From: Lepidostoma basale
Lineage: Eukaryota > Arthropoda > Insecta > Trichoptera > Lepidostomatidae
Reading direction: 5' to 3'
Length of the DNA: 64,000 nt
Assembly (NCBI GenBank): GCA_022606425.2
Contig: JAHDVF020001045.1
Location: forward strand, 434,001 to 498,000
Positions 1-10,663 of this stretch are shown in pieces. Position numbers and translations under genes: made by a program. The first letter of the stretch is position 1. The number at the start of each line of letters is the position of its first letter. The notes under the pieces were generated by a model. It was not told the origin of the DNA and did no database searches. It worked only from the letters and a program-made list of their open reading frames with translations.

Positions 1-140
1 GTCTCCATTGTGTCCTGTCGCCCCCTCTCAATCTTGCAGCCCCAGAACCTGATAGTCTGCCACGATACCCCTTAACCATCGCAGTCACTGCCTGCCCACA
101 CTTCTTCGCCCTACTGGGTTATTAAAAAACACCTGCAAGG
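1..140 (-). mobile_element. LINE 3'-region fragment, cut by window edge
   Basis: This stretch aligns by eye with 60569-60700 (shared GTCTCCAT, CGCAGTC and GCCCTACTGG blocks), so it is a dispersed repeat, probably the 3' part of a LINE on the minus strand. Its left end lies outside the window. No intact frame is present. Confidence 0.5.
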
Positions 141-504
141 ATCAACAAAACGCATTGAGCGATTCAACATGCAAAGGCTTACAGACACTGCCAAAAAGAG
201 CCATACGCTGAATCACTTAGCCACGCACAATCAGCCTTCTTTCCTCCACTGCTGGATATGGGCCCCTTTCATTTTTCCTCCATTCGTCCCTGCCTTGTCC
301 CTTCCGCATCCAGGTCGTTCCAACTATTCAGGCAATGTCGTCAGTCCATCTTTTAGGTAGCCACGCGTATCATTGACTTAAATATCTATTGAAGCTATTA
401 TGCTTATTTATGTTAAAACTAGACATAAACTTAAGTATTTTGACCAATAACTTAAGAAATTGTAGACTTTAAACTGAATTGTTTAAAATGAGAAAAGAAT
501 GAAC
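141..504. other. no recognised feature
   Basis: A short pyrimidine-rich open frame (169-360) has no recognisable domain or splice context. The interval may be a leading intron of the gene beginning at 1218. Nothing else could be supported. Confidence 0.4.
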
Positions 505-1040
505 GAAATTATAGGGTGTTTTTTTAGAGGTTTGGTTTTAAAACTGGCAAAATTATTTCTACAGATTGTCAATTTGACAGTTGATAGTTGTTTTATAGTA
601 GGTACGTTTTGCCATTTTAGCCAATTGCTCCATAAAGATGTCGAAAATAGGACTTCACGATTGCGCTTCATTCGAGCTAGCCGTGGCGATATGCCCGAAA
701 TTATATTAAAATAATAATGGCATAAGATTATATATTAAATAAAGCCAATATCATAGACATTAACAATATTTATATGTTTTTTTGTCTTCATTCTGAATTT
801 GTATACCTCTAAAAAGACACCCTTATACACATTGTTATATAAAGGATGTTTTTTTTAAGGTATACAAATTAACAATGAAAATAAAAAACACATTCAAATT
901 ATGTTAATGTCTATGATATTGGCTTTATTTAATAGATAATTTTATGACATTATCGTTTAAATATGATTTCGGGAATATGAGCGCCACGGCTAGCTCGAAC
1001 AAACCAAAACAAACCTCTAAAAAAACACCCTATATTATAA
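505..1040. repeat. foldback (inverted-repeat) element
   Basis: Outer arms ATAGGGTGTTTTTTTAGAGG (about 511) and its complement CCTCTAAAAAAACACCCTAT (about 1014-1033) face each other. A second arm pair (CTAGCCGTGGCG near 676 and CGCCACGGCTAG near 981) and a third pair round AATTTGTATACC (798 and 858) continue the symmetry, with a centre near 835. The left arm carries about 100 extra bases at 545-650. There is no transposase. This is a MITE-like or foldback DNA element lying in the presumed intron 5' of the coding exon. Confidence 0.7.
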
Positions 1041-1217
1041 AAACTCTGTTTTTATTACGTGATTTCCAACAAAAATCTTGTTTATTTTTAATACGATTTG
1101 TTCATTCTCATAACCTGTGTGAACCGATTTATTGTACATGTGGTATTTACACAACAAATTTACACGTGGAAGTTTAATTGCAAGTGAACACTTATATTCT
1201 ATTTTGTAATGTTTCAG

Positions 1218-3400
1218 CCTATGTCACCGAGGGAACCCCCCGCTTGTGTTCAGAACGCAATGATGAACAAAGAAAAGAAGCCATTCACCTACACTCCTGG
1301 TGGCTTGGACCTGTCTCAAATACGATCGGAGAAAATGGCGAGACGACTGATGATTAATGCCATGAGCCCAGGGGTGCAAGAGAGACCCGCTCCTCCAACC
1401 TTCACGCCTCCTTGTGAATCTCCATCGGTTAAACCACCCGTGAATTATTACAATATGCCAGTTCCCGTATTCCCCATGATTCAGATACCCACAAACCCAA
1501 AAGAATTACTTCGCAGAACAAGTGGACCATACAGCAGAACTGACTCAGTCGACAAGGAACTAGAAGTATCACCCCCAAAAGAACCAGTGATAAAAAATAT
1601 TTGTAAGCCAAAAGAAAAGGAATCTATAGTTAAACAAAATAAAGAAATTACACAACAAGATGTTAAAGAAAATCCAATTGATCCGATTCCCGAAGTGAAA
1701 CAAGTTGAAGAACCACAATGTCCAGAACCCATTCCAGAAGAAATTATTGAACCAAGGGTACCAGAAATCGAACAATCTGCTAAAAACATTGTGAATGGGG
1801 ATATTGAATTAACTGTAGAACATAAAATAGAAAGATCTCCTACTCCTGTAAGACTTGCGTCTCCTGTTTTAAATGGAAAATGTGATGAGGAAGAAAAAAA
1901 TGAAGACACTTCAGTATTAGTATCGAATGAAATTGAGATAAATAAAAACGAAGAATTAAATAGTATACCAGCGCCTGAACAAGAAGTAACAACAGATGAT
2001 GCGCAAGATGAAGACGGTGATATAACTCCTAAAATAGATGTGGATACTAAACTATTTGAATCAGTTCTATTGGAAATGAAAAAGAAAGAAAATGCATCTA
2101 ACGTTATAAAAGAAGAAAGTTTAGGGGGTCTTAGGGAAACCGATAGAACACCTGTAAGTAAGTCGGTAAGTCCGCTACCAATGACAGAAAAAGTCGAGTC
2201 TCAGCCTAGTTTCATGAGAGAGAATCGTGATTCGATTGTGTCTCGACGGAATAATGAGAACATCAAAAGCCTCAATAATGATTTGGACAACTTGCCCAGT
2301 CTAAATCTTTGCTCAAAACGATTCTCATTTTTAAGCGAAAGTTCAGCTGTAAGTGATGATGATCCGTACAGCATCGTGACTGGCATTCCACCGAAAATAT
2401 CACTTATTGACCGTAAAGTAAGTAAAGACATCAAAATTGATCCACCAAAAATTGAGATTCTTCCTCCGTGGAAACAAGACGTCGATAATAACATTCCCGA
2501 TATTTCAATGGACTACATGAAGGCTTATGATTCGAAATTCAGTATAGAACCACCGTGGAATCCAAACTCTAAAATAAGTCTCGAAAAATCTACTGATTCT
2601 TATCAACAACAAACACCGCAGTTTAACGAGTACAGTAAAGATTGGAAAAGCAATTCTTGGACTAAGACAAAACCAACTGAAAATCTACAGCCAGTTAATT
2701 CACAAAATAACAATGAGAATGACAATGAACCAGCATGGAAACGAGAGCTGAGAGAGATAGCTAATCAAAAACGTGAAGCACAGCAAGAGAGCGAGTTTTA
2801 TAAAGAAGAGATCGAGCCACCATGGAGAAGGGAGTTGAGAGAATTGTCTGAATCTAGGTCTTCAAGGGGTTCATCTACAACAAAGGAAGTCAAATATAAT
2901 GTCGAGCCCACGTGGAAACCAGCATGTAAACTCAACTACAGTAAGTCAAACGTAGAAGATAAATCATCCATTACGAATCCGCTCTGGAGCCAAACAGTCC
3001 GACCAAAAACGTGGAGAGAAAGAAAGGCAGACCTGGCTAGAGATAAAGAAGTTGAAATTCCTGAATGGAAAAAAGTTGGAGAATTGAGACGAAATATTGT
3101 CAATTCCTTCATTAACAAAAGTACTCCCAGCTCTTCGTCGTGTAGTTCACCAGCTAGAGATATAAGGAAAACTCCAGAAATAACGGTTGAAATCGCTGGT
3201 CATCCAAATAGCACTCCGGCCAATACAGGCAACAGTAATGGATACACATATCCTTGGGAGTCTTCTTCAGAATCCAGCACAGCATTTTCGCCTGAACCGT
3301 ATATGTTTGATCGTACTCCAACACCCCAGTCGAGAAATAGTCCGTTTAGGCAAACCCAACAATATGTGTATGCTGATATGCATTCGCCTAGCGTTCCAAG
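1218..3400 (+). CDS. internal coding exon of a Pro/Ser/Glu-rich protein with repeated PxWK motifs
   Basis: One uninterrupted frame of about 2.2 kb. It can be read from an ATG at 1209, but ATGTTTCAG there is best taken as a pyrimidine-rich intron end with acceptor AG at 1216-1217, so the exon probably starts at 1218 and the true start codon lies upstream. It begins with a compact basic block (KKPFTYTPGGLDLS, then MARRLM) at about 1275-1360. A long acidic, disordered-looking middle follows. From about 2460 there is a series of tryptophan motifs: LPPWK, EPPWN, EPAWKRELRE, EPPWRRELRE, EPTWK and IPEWKK. The PWxRELRE pair is nearly duplicated. No membrane segment, signal peptide or enzyme motif is visible. 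It looks like a cytoskeletal or muscle scaffold. A PDZ/ZASP- or synaptopodin-2-like protein is only a weak guess from the tail exon. The exon ends ..CCAAG|GTAAAA with two bases of an Arg codon. Confidence 0.85.
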
Positions 3401-3938
3401 GTAAAAATACATGTTTAATTAGCGTTAAATCTACGTTGTCAATTATTGTGAAATCATAGGGAATATTAAAAAATACAAAGCATTTTAATTAGTTACACAT
3501 ACCTAATACAAGTTTGACTAACACACCGAAGGTCCCGGGTTCGATTTCCGGCGGTAACGTTGTAAAACAAATTCACACTGTCTTTGACCTGGTAGAATTC
3601 ACAGACAAAAAATGGCAATAGACTACTATCAAATACATGACATGAGAAACAATAGATTAAAAATGGATACAGTAATTTGGTTCATATAACCTGTCGTATA
3701 CAAAAAGAAACTACCACATTAAAAAGGCCCAAGTGGTATCCAAAGAATCAAAAAAGATGTTAATAGACTTTGCAACTAATCAATTCGTAGTATTGAAACT
3801 TACACACAAGAACTTTTCACCAAAATCCTTTCGATATCAATCTAAAAAAAATAAATAACAGACAATATAACACATCACACTTCATCATCATAAAATGTAA
3901 AATTAATTGTAAATTGTTGATTCTTTCATGTCTTCCAG
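3401..3938 (+). other. intron with GT-AG ends
   Basis: The donor is AAG|GTAAAA at 3401. The acceptor is TTCTTTCATGTCTTCCAG|G, ending at 3938. Joining 3400 to 3939 restores AGG (Arg) and keeps the frame open to 4119. The TAA inside the donor (3402-3404) would stop an unspliced transcript immediately. Confidence 0.8.
3517..3660 (+). mobile_element. tRNA-derived SINE fragment in intron
   Basis: It contains the B-box-like GGGTTCGATTTCC and the same body (GTAGAATTCAC, AAAATGGCAATAGA) as the fuller copies at 15088 and 12388. The 5' A-box part is missing or diverged. Confidence 0.65.
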
Positions 3939-4119
3939 GGAATATGGCACACTCAGCTACCAGCCCAACAGGCGTCAACAGATCCGATCCTGCCCGATCC
4001 AGTCCAGGTCCTTCAAGTACCTCCAACTCCTGACTGGTACCACGGACACGTACGAAGATGACGAACCATTCATCCCGCAGTCGCCGCTTCACGCTCATCT
4101 CAGACCAGAGAACTTATAA
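3939..4119 (+). CDS. terminal coding exon of the PxWK-motif protein
   Basis: The frame runs from the splice junction as (R)EYGTLSYQPNRR to HLRPENL and a TAA stop at 4117-4119. The conserved-looking stretch IQSRSFKYLQLLTGT recalls the QSxSFxxLQ motif seen in ALP/Enigma/ZASP-type Z-disc proteins. That resemblance is from memory and is only suggestive. The base composition is clearly richer in GC than the flanking intron and 3' UTR, as expected for coding sequence. The short open frame from 3928 begins in the intron and is not the real start. Confidence 0.8.
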
Positions 4120-4323
4120 AGTTAATATTAAATTTGTTGGATTACTAATATATTGCTTTCCATAGTAAAGTATCATTGATAAAGTTTTACCTTGTTTACT
4201 AAACTAAAACCTGTCTAAACCGTCTGATTTAATTACACTTTAAAGCTATACAAATAAGGCTTAAAATAATCAATGATCAATCTAAAAAATAATTCATCAC
4301 ATAGACAATATATTTTATGTTAT

Positions 4324-4329
4324 AATAAA
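4324..4329 (+). promoter_or_regulatory. candidate polyadenylation signal
   Basis: First AATAAA downstream of the stop codon at 4119, in AT-rich 3' UTR. Further AATAAA copies occur at about 4451 and beyond, so the used site cannot be decided. Confidence 0.4.
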
Positions 4330-4419
4330 ACCATCTAACAAAATATACGTATTATTTAAATATGTAAAAATGATTTACAATAATATTGTACGAGTATATT
4401 AATGATTTTTTTGAAATCT

Positions 4420-4592
4420 CTTGAAGGAAATTCATTTTAAATAATTATACAATAAAACGATGATTTTTTTTATTCAATATTACCACTTATTGTTTTTATT
4501 TTATTTCAAAAGAGACCGGTTTCGTCAGGCTAGGGGGCACCAGTGGAAGTAGTTAATAAAAAACATCGTTTTATATAATTATTTTGTAAAAA
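4420..4592. mobile_element. d-family inverted-repeat element, deleted copy
   Basis: It contains the family hallmarks: GAAATCTCTTGAAGGAA at the left, AATAAAACGATG near 4452, GACCGGTTTCG at 4514-4525, GTGGAAGTAGTT and AAACATCGTTTTAT at the right. The centre is deleted, so only one ribozyme-like half remains. Confidence 0.7.
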
Positions 4593-5059
4593 TGGCTCAT
4601 TCGAAATGAGATTAGTTCTTATAAAATATCTACGATTTAATTTTATAATAAAATTTAAAACACTGCACAAATTGCCAACTGTTTTATTTAATTTTTTTTG
4701 GTAAGTTTATGCACATTATCTAATATTATTTTATATATTTTTGTTGTGTTAGTAACTACAACCATAGTGAAATATTGAAATTATGAATAAGGAAATAAAA
4801 GCTCTTAATTTTATTCACATATCATGTTTAATTTTAAGTTTAAAGGATATATTAATTTAAATGTTAATTTGCTTTCTTAATAAATATAGCATCCTAAATG
4901 CGCTTATTCTACGCAATAAATAAAATATTGTACATAGAAATAAATAATTATATTTCATAAGTTAATAAAAATATACCACATTATGATACTTTTATTCTAT
5001 ATTCCTAATAACTTATCCTGTTTTATTGTTAATTGGAATTTCTTGGTAGAAGTTCATTG
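4593..5059. other. AT-rich, no recognised feature
   Basis: Very AT-rich with scattered AATAAA-like words. No open frame or repeat relationship was noticed. Confidence 0.5.
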
Positions 5060-5101
5060 AAAATAATGTAAATTAAATAAAAATGTTTTCGTTGCGGAAA
5101 A

Positions 5102-5143
5102 ACCAAACATGTTTCGGACATACAAGCCCTCTTCATCAGTGAT
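5102..5143 (-). ncRNA. hammerhead-ribozyme-like module, family a
   Basis: Minus strand: AUCA, exact CUGAUGA (5139-5133), a GGGC/GUCC hairpin, GAA-ACAUGU-U (5115-5106), then UGGU. AUCA/UGGU can form stem I of 4 bp, and ACAUGU can form a very short or intermolecular stem III. Three bases (AGA) lie between the core and stem II, which departs from the canonical fold. Confidence 0.5.
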
Positions 5144-5330
5144 ATTATATGAGTATAAATATTAAAAATATTTTAAAAAATGTTTTCACGAATGTGGTCA
5201 GTTTTGACAGATATTAAAAACTAATATTATAATATTTTAGTATTTGTGAAAATTATTCAAATTACCTACGTTATTCAATTCGTAAAGTTTTTTTTGAATT
5301 TTTATTAATATTAAAATTTATATTATATCA

Positions 5331-5362
5331 CCGATGAAGGGCTTGTGTGTCCGAAACATGTT
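5331..5362 (+). ncRNA. hammerhead-like module, family a, diverged
   Basis: CCGATGA (one change from CTGATGA), GGGC/GTCC hairpin, GAAACATGTT. Stem I pairing seen in the opposite copy is lost by a one-base shift. Probably inactive. Confidence 0.4.
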
Positions 5363-5517
5363 GGTTTCTAATTTTCATTTATTAAAATAAAGTAATAAAG
5401 TTTGTGTTGTATAAAAAAGTATATAAAAAGAAACACAATTTAAAAAAAAAAAATACCTTATAATAAATATTTTATTATTATTCCATTTGTATTTTAGCTT
5501 CGACCTATGATATCTGT

Positions 5518-5562
5518 TGACCAGAAGATGGCAGAGAAACCGAAAGCCGAAACCGCCGGAAG
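5518..5562 (+). repeat. e-family module fragment
   Basis: CAGAAGATGGCAGAGA followed by GCCGAAACCGCCGG resembles the modules at 9103 and 14259. The stem II arms no longer match well. Confidence 0.45.
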
Positions 5563-6039
5563 CTAAAATTTATAAAGAAAAAAACCTAATACATATTTAT
5601 AATCATAATTATAATATAATATGTATTACAAAAGACTTCCCTTTAATTTCCAATATTGATTCTCCTTTCTACCGCTTTTTTAATTTAGCTTTTAAAATTG
5701 CGTAACAATTTTACATATTTGCAATTTATAAGTAAAAAATTTACATCACAAATCTTGTGTTTTATTCGAAAGTAACGGGATTATAAACATATTTTTAAAA
5801 TTGTGTATTTAAATAAACGTGTCTCGAAAACCCCTGCAGGTAACAAATACAGACCGAATATTTATTTTTTATAGATAGTTCATTGAAATGTACTGGTTGT
5901 AACGTCTTTTTAACTTATTTTAAAAACAGTGTATTTTAAAAACATACAAACAGAATTAACTGAAAATGTCATATAGTATTCATTCGAAAGTAAAAAAGTA
6001 TTTTTAAATAGTCCATTGTTTTGGCCGAAACATTATGAT
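5563..6039. other. AT-rich, one short shared repeat
   Basis: AACCCCTGCAGGTAACAAAT at about 5829 has a near copy at about 6827 (AACCCCTGTAGGTACC). Otherwise nothing was recognised. Confidence 0.4.
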
Positions 6040-6210
6040 ATTTCAACATTATTAACTGTTAAAATATAAACGAGGTTTATGGTATCACATTTAAAAATTT
6101 TTTTTACGACGGCTGCTTACGGTTGACGAAACAGCTGTCGCGAAAAATAAAAATGATAAAACATTGTGATACCATTCACTTCATTTTATATTTTAACAGT
6201 TAATAAAGTA
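6040..6210. repeat. c-family inverted repeat with GAAACAGCTGTC module
   Basis: Arms TATTAACTGTTAAAATATAAA (6047) and TTTATATTTTAACAGTTAAT (6184) are complementary. Inside, ACGAAACAGCTGTCGCG (about 6126) carries the 8-bp palindrome ACAGCTGT after GAA. It is shared with 39120 and, diverged, with 19600. Confidence 0.65.
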
Positions 6211-6736
6211 AAACTAACTAACTAACTAACCATCACGCCGTCTCCCCGAAGGGGTAGGCAGAAAGAATGGACTGCAACACCTTTCTTTCCTGACATATTT
6301 CTCTCGCTTCCTCAACATTCATACATCGTGTCATGCACGCGCGTCGATTTCTCTGACTCCTCACATGGCCGACATTCAATATTTGATTTATTTGATCGTG
6401 CCACGTTTTCCTCGGTCTTCCTCTATTTCTGGTTCCATTTACATCGTTTACTTATAATTTTTTTACCATTCTTTCTTCATTCATTCTTTCCATATGTCCT
6501 AACCATCTTTATGATCCTTTCATTATTTTGTTCATGACACCATCATTCGCACCGCTTTCAATTATTATATTTTCATTCGACACTCTATCATAGACAGAGT
6601 ATCCACACATTCGTCTAAGAGATCTCATTTCTACTGCATTTATTCTACTTTCATCCTTCTTTTGCCGGTTCCATGCTTCGCTTCCATACATAAGGGTCGG
6701 TAGAAGAACATCGTTGTGCACTGCCATGTTAGCTTT
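6211..6736 (-). mobile_element. TTAG-LINE, 5'-truncated copy with TSD
   Basis: The minus strand reads the C-terminal tail of a non-LTR retrotransposon ORF, with pieces such as LMYGSEAWNRQKK and MRSLRRMCGYS, then the 3' end CTGCCTACCCCTTCGGGG and a (TTAG)n tail at 6212-6230. TTAATAAAGTA at 6200-6210 and 6737-6747 is an 11-bp target-site duplication. Frameshifts make it a dead copy. The target was a c-family inverted repeat arm. Confidence 0.9.
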
Positions 6737-6747
6737 TTAATAAAGTA

Positions 6748-7519
6748 TTTAATAAAGTATTTTAAGTTTATTTTAAACTATCGCTGTTATTAAAATTATA
6801 AAAAAAAAATATATATATATTTTAAAACCCCTGTAGGTACCACATACAGACAGAATGTCTTGAGAAACTTCTAAAAGAGCATAAAGTTGGAAGGTACAGT
6901 ATGGGTGGGTGTAAAGTACCACGGTTCATGGATGATAGTGAAGGGAGCGCAGTGCGGAAAAGGGTTTTCATGTTCGGCCAGTAGGTGTCACTGAAGCGTC
7001 ATCATATTTTCATGGCTTCCCTAAAATTGTGTAACCGCGGAGACATCACCATTCCACAAGGGAGAATTTGAAAATTAAGTCTTGTTAATTTGAAAAGAAA
7101 ATTAAGATTTTTTTATTTTTTTTTTATTTCATTTTTCATTTCATTCCATTTTCATTTCATTTTCATTTATTTATTTTAAACATATCTAAAGCATTACAGA
7201 TTTTTTTTCCCAATACACTAAAGATACAAGTTAGAGATACGCAATACTGTACATAATAGATTAATAAAAAGAGCGAGAAACATTAGATGCATGACAAATT
7301 AATAAAATAAATATACCATACAATTATAATAAAGATAGTACTTCCCTCAGATGAGCCAAACTATCACAAAATATGTCAAACTCCGAGGTGATACGATTAT
7401 TATATTGCCACGTTTCAGTCACTTAATCTGAAATAAAAATTAACGTATACGTGATACTTAAAAACAATTATCTTTCAAAAATATATGGTGTTTCTTGGCT
7501 ACAACAATTCATTATATAA
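6748..7519. other. no gene; simple TTTCA-rich tract
   Basis: 7110-7175 is a TTTCATTTCA-type simple repeat. 6890-7080 is slightly GC-richer single-copy-looking sequence without a convincing frame. Confidence 0.4.
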
Positions 7520-7680
7520 TTAATACGAATGAAAACGTATTTTTTCTGGAAGTTTTATTATTCAATTATTTCATGATAATCACATGTTTAGGCATTATAA
7601 AATTTCACATTTAATAATGCTTAAGAGACGCGAAATATACCATTCACATTAACTTTAATAAAACTTCTAGAAAACTTATG
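7520..7680. repeat. h-family inverted repeat, diverged
   Basis: TCTGGAAGTTTTATTA (about 7546) and TAATAAAACTTCTAGAAAAC (about 7656) are facing arms of the h family. The central GAAAC modules are eroded (ACATGTTTAGG / GCGAAATATACC). Confidence 0.65.
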
Positions 7681-8084
7681 CTTTTATTCGTATTTATTTT
7701 ATATGGATTTTTACATTACCGTTCAAGAAACTGTTTATTATTAATTTAATTATTTTTTAAAATTGAAAAAATATTTTGTATTGATGACATATTATAGTAG
7801 AAATGAATACTCACATTATTCAAGCTGCTTGGGGTTATTTTCTTGGATTCTTTGGAATTTTCATGTGTTGTATCATTTTTGACCACCCGCAGTTGATATT
7901 CAGATGTTACACGAGACGCAAGCATGCTCAAAGATCTAAAGAAAACGAATAAAATTTGAAAATTGCCAGTTAAAAAAATACTATTATTATAAACGCAACG
8001 TTTTCGTCACCTCAAAAGCTCATTTAGACATATTTTTTCATTAATTGTTACTTGAACAATGATATAAACTCCATAATAAATAAT
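7681..8084. other. no recognised feature
   Basis: AT-rich. A 61-residue frame on the minus strand (7746-7931) has no recognisable domain. Confidence 0.4.
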
Positions 8085-8200
8085 TAATACGACCGAAAAC
8101 GTATTTATTCTAGAAGTTTTATAATATTTTATGTGAATGACATATTTTGTCTGCTTAAGCGATGTCATTTGATAATATGTTAGACAAAAAACTCGCGTGA
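8085..8200. repeat. h-family single arm
   Basis: ATTAATACGACCGAAAACGT then TTCTAGAAGTTTTATAATAT and GTGAATGACATATTTTGTC match one arm of the h family. The opposing arm is absent. Confidence 0.55.
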
Positions 8201-8365
8201 TTCACAAAAAGATAAAAAAAATATAGAAAACAGACGTTTTTATCTGAATAAATTACGTTATTTTAATTTAAAAATCTAAATTTGAGCGCTGTATCTGATA
8301 ATTTCGATCAGAAAAAAAATATATACAAGTTGTGTTATAATTTGGGTTTAAAATATGATGTGTTT

Positions 8366-8677
8366 TTAGCTTAGATATGGGGATGCTACTCGTAAATATA
8401 TTCTGTTCACAAAAAGATTATGGCAGCTAGATACATCTTGATTTACCAGAAACGCATTTAAATTCCGTGCACACGAAATGGTAAAGTTTTCTTGAGCGTG
8501 TTTTCGGCATATCCCAGGAAAACTGCCAGCACCCCTCAACTGAAATTGACAAGTAGATTGACAGTACGTTGAAAATCCATTTCCATCAATGGATGGGTGA
8601 CATCTGGCGGAGCATGCAAGAAGGACGGGCTCAGAGCAGCGCGCTCCACTGCGGTGTATTGTTCTAATTATTGACAA
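8366..8677 (-). other. unexplained cysteine-rich open frame
   Basis: 103 residues open on the minus strand with nine cysteines, including a central block CSARC...YCQSTC...CRKH. It lies in a locally GC-richer patch (about 8440-8650). There is no recognised family, signal peptide or clear splice sites, and the frame may be chance. It could also be a single-copy regulatory patch. Confidence 0.2.
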
Positions 8678-8699
8678 TCGTAATAAGATTGCATTACAT

Positions 8700-9100
8700 C
8701 ATTACGACATTTCGTGATCTTCGTACGATTAATACTCGAATTTCATTGAAGTGTAAAACTCGTGAAACCTTTTAAGCATAGCATATTCTTAAGATGTCTT
8801 TTGTATGAATTATGAATATTCTCAAGATCATTACTATTTATTAATTATTTTACACTAGGGGACTGTAATCAATTTGTATTGTAATCGTATAATTCCTGAA
8901 AAACATTTGGTTATATTTTTATGATACTTTATAATTCCGTAAAAATACATTTGTAAACTTTTTCCATTTTAAAATCATATGTTCCTATAAATAAATAATA
9001 GAAACCTCATAAATTATCCGAAATACCAACAGTTACAAAAAAATGTTTTTGAAAATCCAAGGTAGAATTTGTAAATAATGAAAATTAAAAAATCAGGGAT
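8700..9100. other. AT-rich, no recognised feature
   Basis: No frame above about 60 codons and no repeat relationship was noticed. Confidence 0.4.
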
Positions 9101-9102
9101 CC

Positions 9103-9134
9103 TAGAAGATGGCAGAGAGCTGCCGAAATTGGTC
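9103..9134 (+). ncRNA. hammerhead-like module, e family, diverged
   Basis: TAGAAGA, T, GGCAG-AGAG-CTGCC perfect hairpin, then GAAATTGGTC. The hairpin is intact, but the core (CTGANGA) and the palindrome are mutated. Confidence 0.4.
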
Positions 9135-10435
9135 GACGCGCGACGGCACAAACATTCGTGGATTTTAACTAAATATTTGTTTAAACAATTTTTTTACATT
9201 TTATTTTTATTTTCATTACCAACGGTTACGTCTCCATTGGTGCCGTAAAATAAAGTTAAATTTATTAATTTGAATCACTCTACAGTTGGTGAAACCAAAA
9301 ATAATTATTTTAATGATTTAAAAAAAAACATTGAGAAAGACGGGTACAGAATGAAACACGTAAAAGGTGCAAAAAAGTGTTGTTAAATAAAAATGTTTTT
9401 CATGGATTAATCAAATTTAAAAAAAAAATGCTTAGTTTCTAACGAACATAGTAATTAAAAAAATAAATTCAAATTATAATGGTCAAAATAATACGTAAAT
9501 AATTAAAAAGAATAAATAGTAATCACACCGCTGTTTTCCTATACGGATGTGCAGCCATACAATTTTACATTTTCTAGGATACTTGGAATGGATACTTGAA
9601 TTTTCTAGGTATACTTGAATATTGACCCAAAACAGGGCGTTCTGAAGATGTCATGGCAGGAACGCCGGCCCGACATAAAGTGGGAGTGGCAAAGAGTAAT
9701 AATGAGGTTTTAAAATAAAATGATACTTTTTTTTTTGCCCCCACAAAATTATTTTCAATTGATTTACGTTACATTTAAATATTTAAATAATGCAGTTGGA
9801 AGGCAATCATGTTATTCTCAAAAAATATAATACGACAACTTGAAAATATATCAAATGATTTTACTGAAATCTCTTGATGGAAGTTCATTTTAAGTTATAA
9901 AAAAATAAAAAGAGATTTTAATCCAAACAGAAGATAAAAAACTAGATAAATTAGAATATTTGGAAATCAATAGGCTCATATACAAATCCCCTGACCAAGT
10001 AGTTCTTAATGACCAATTATTGTAAAAAATATTCCTGGAATCGATTACTGACGAAAAAATTATTTATAATATTATGATTCCAGACCTTTGCAGCTCCAAT
10101 GGATTGGGAAAATCCGAATAAGGTGCCAACCTAATGGAACAAGATATATAACATATTATATTTAAATTAAAAATAATAAAGACTAAACAATTAATTTTTC
10201 AAACGTTAATATATAGTATACTCGAGTATACTCGTATATGTCAGCTATAATAAATCTTTAAATCCATAATATTGAATACGAATCCTCTTGAATTACTGTG
10301 ATACCAATATTTAAATTCGGTAAATTTTACACAATTATTTTAAGATTATTTTTGTATAGAATCATAAAAATAATAACAAAATAATAATAATAATCATAAA
10401 AGTAATTAAGGAGAAGAAGAAAATAACACATATTT
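9135..10435. other. AT-rich, one d-family end fragment
   Basis: 9853-9895 (TCAAATGATTTTACTGAAAT and GATGGAAGTTCATTTTAA) is a detached end of the d family, as also found at 29285 and 38445. Nothing else was recognised. Confidence 0.5.
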
Positions 10436-10499
10436 TCTATAATAATGAATTAAAACGGTGTTTTTAAACTACTTCCACTTTTGTCTATATTTCGACAGC

Positions 10500-10532
10500 G
10501 ACCGGTTTCGCTAGGCTCATTGACATCGACAG
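10500..10532 (-). ncRNA. hammerhead-like module, d family (left)
   Basis: Minus strand: CTGTCGA, a hairpin, GCGAAACCGGTC. The flanks CAGT and GCTG can pair as stem I. Base 4 of CUGANGA is U instead of A in the whole family. Confidence 0.45.
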
Positions 10533-10630
10533 ACTGGTGACACTATTGCAAACTAAGTCCTTTATATACACACAGATCGGCCCCTAATCTATATGTATGT
10601 AAGGACTCATTTTGCAATAGTATCACCGGT

Positions 10631-10663
10631 CTGTCAATGCCAGCGAGCCTAGCGAAACCGGTC
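10631..10663 (+). ncRNA. hammerhead-like module, d family (right)
   Basis: CTGTCAATGCCAGCGAGCC then TAGCGAAACCGGTC, mirror of the left module with small changes in core and stem II. Confidence 0.4.

Larger units (their letters stand above)
5060..5400. repeat. inverted-repeat element with two facing hammerhead-like modules
   Basis: The left arm (5060-5146) and right arm (5325-5400) are complementary around ACATGTTTGG / CCGAAACATGTTGG and the TTTTTATTTAAT-type flanks. About 180 bp of AT-rich spacer separates them. The modules point inward on opposite strands. Confidence 0.75.

Noticed and set aside
1209..1217. ATG at 1209 as the start codon
   Set aside because: ATGTTTCAG is preceded by a T-rich tract and reads as an intron 3' end. 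A start here would leave no 5' context for a protein that begins with a conserved-looking internal block.
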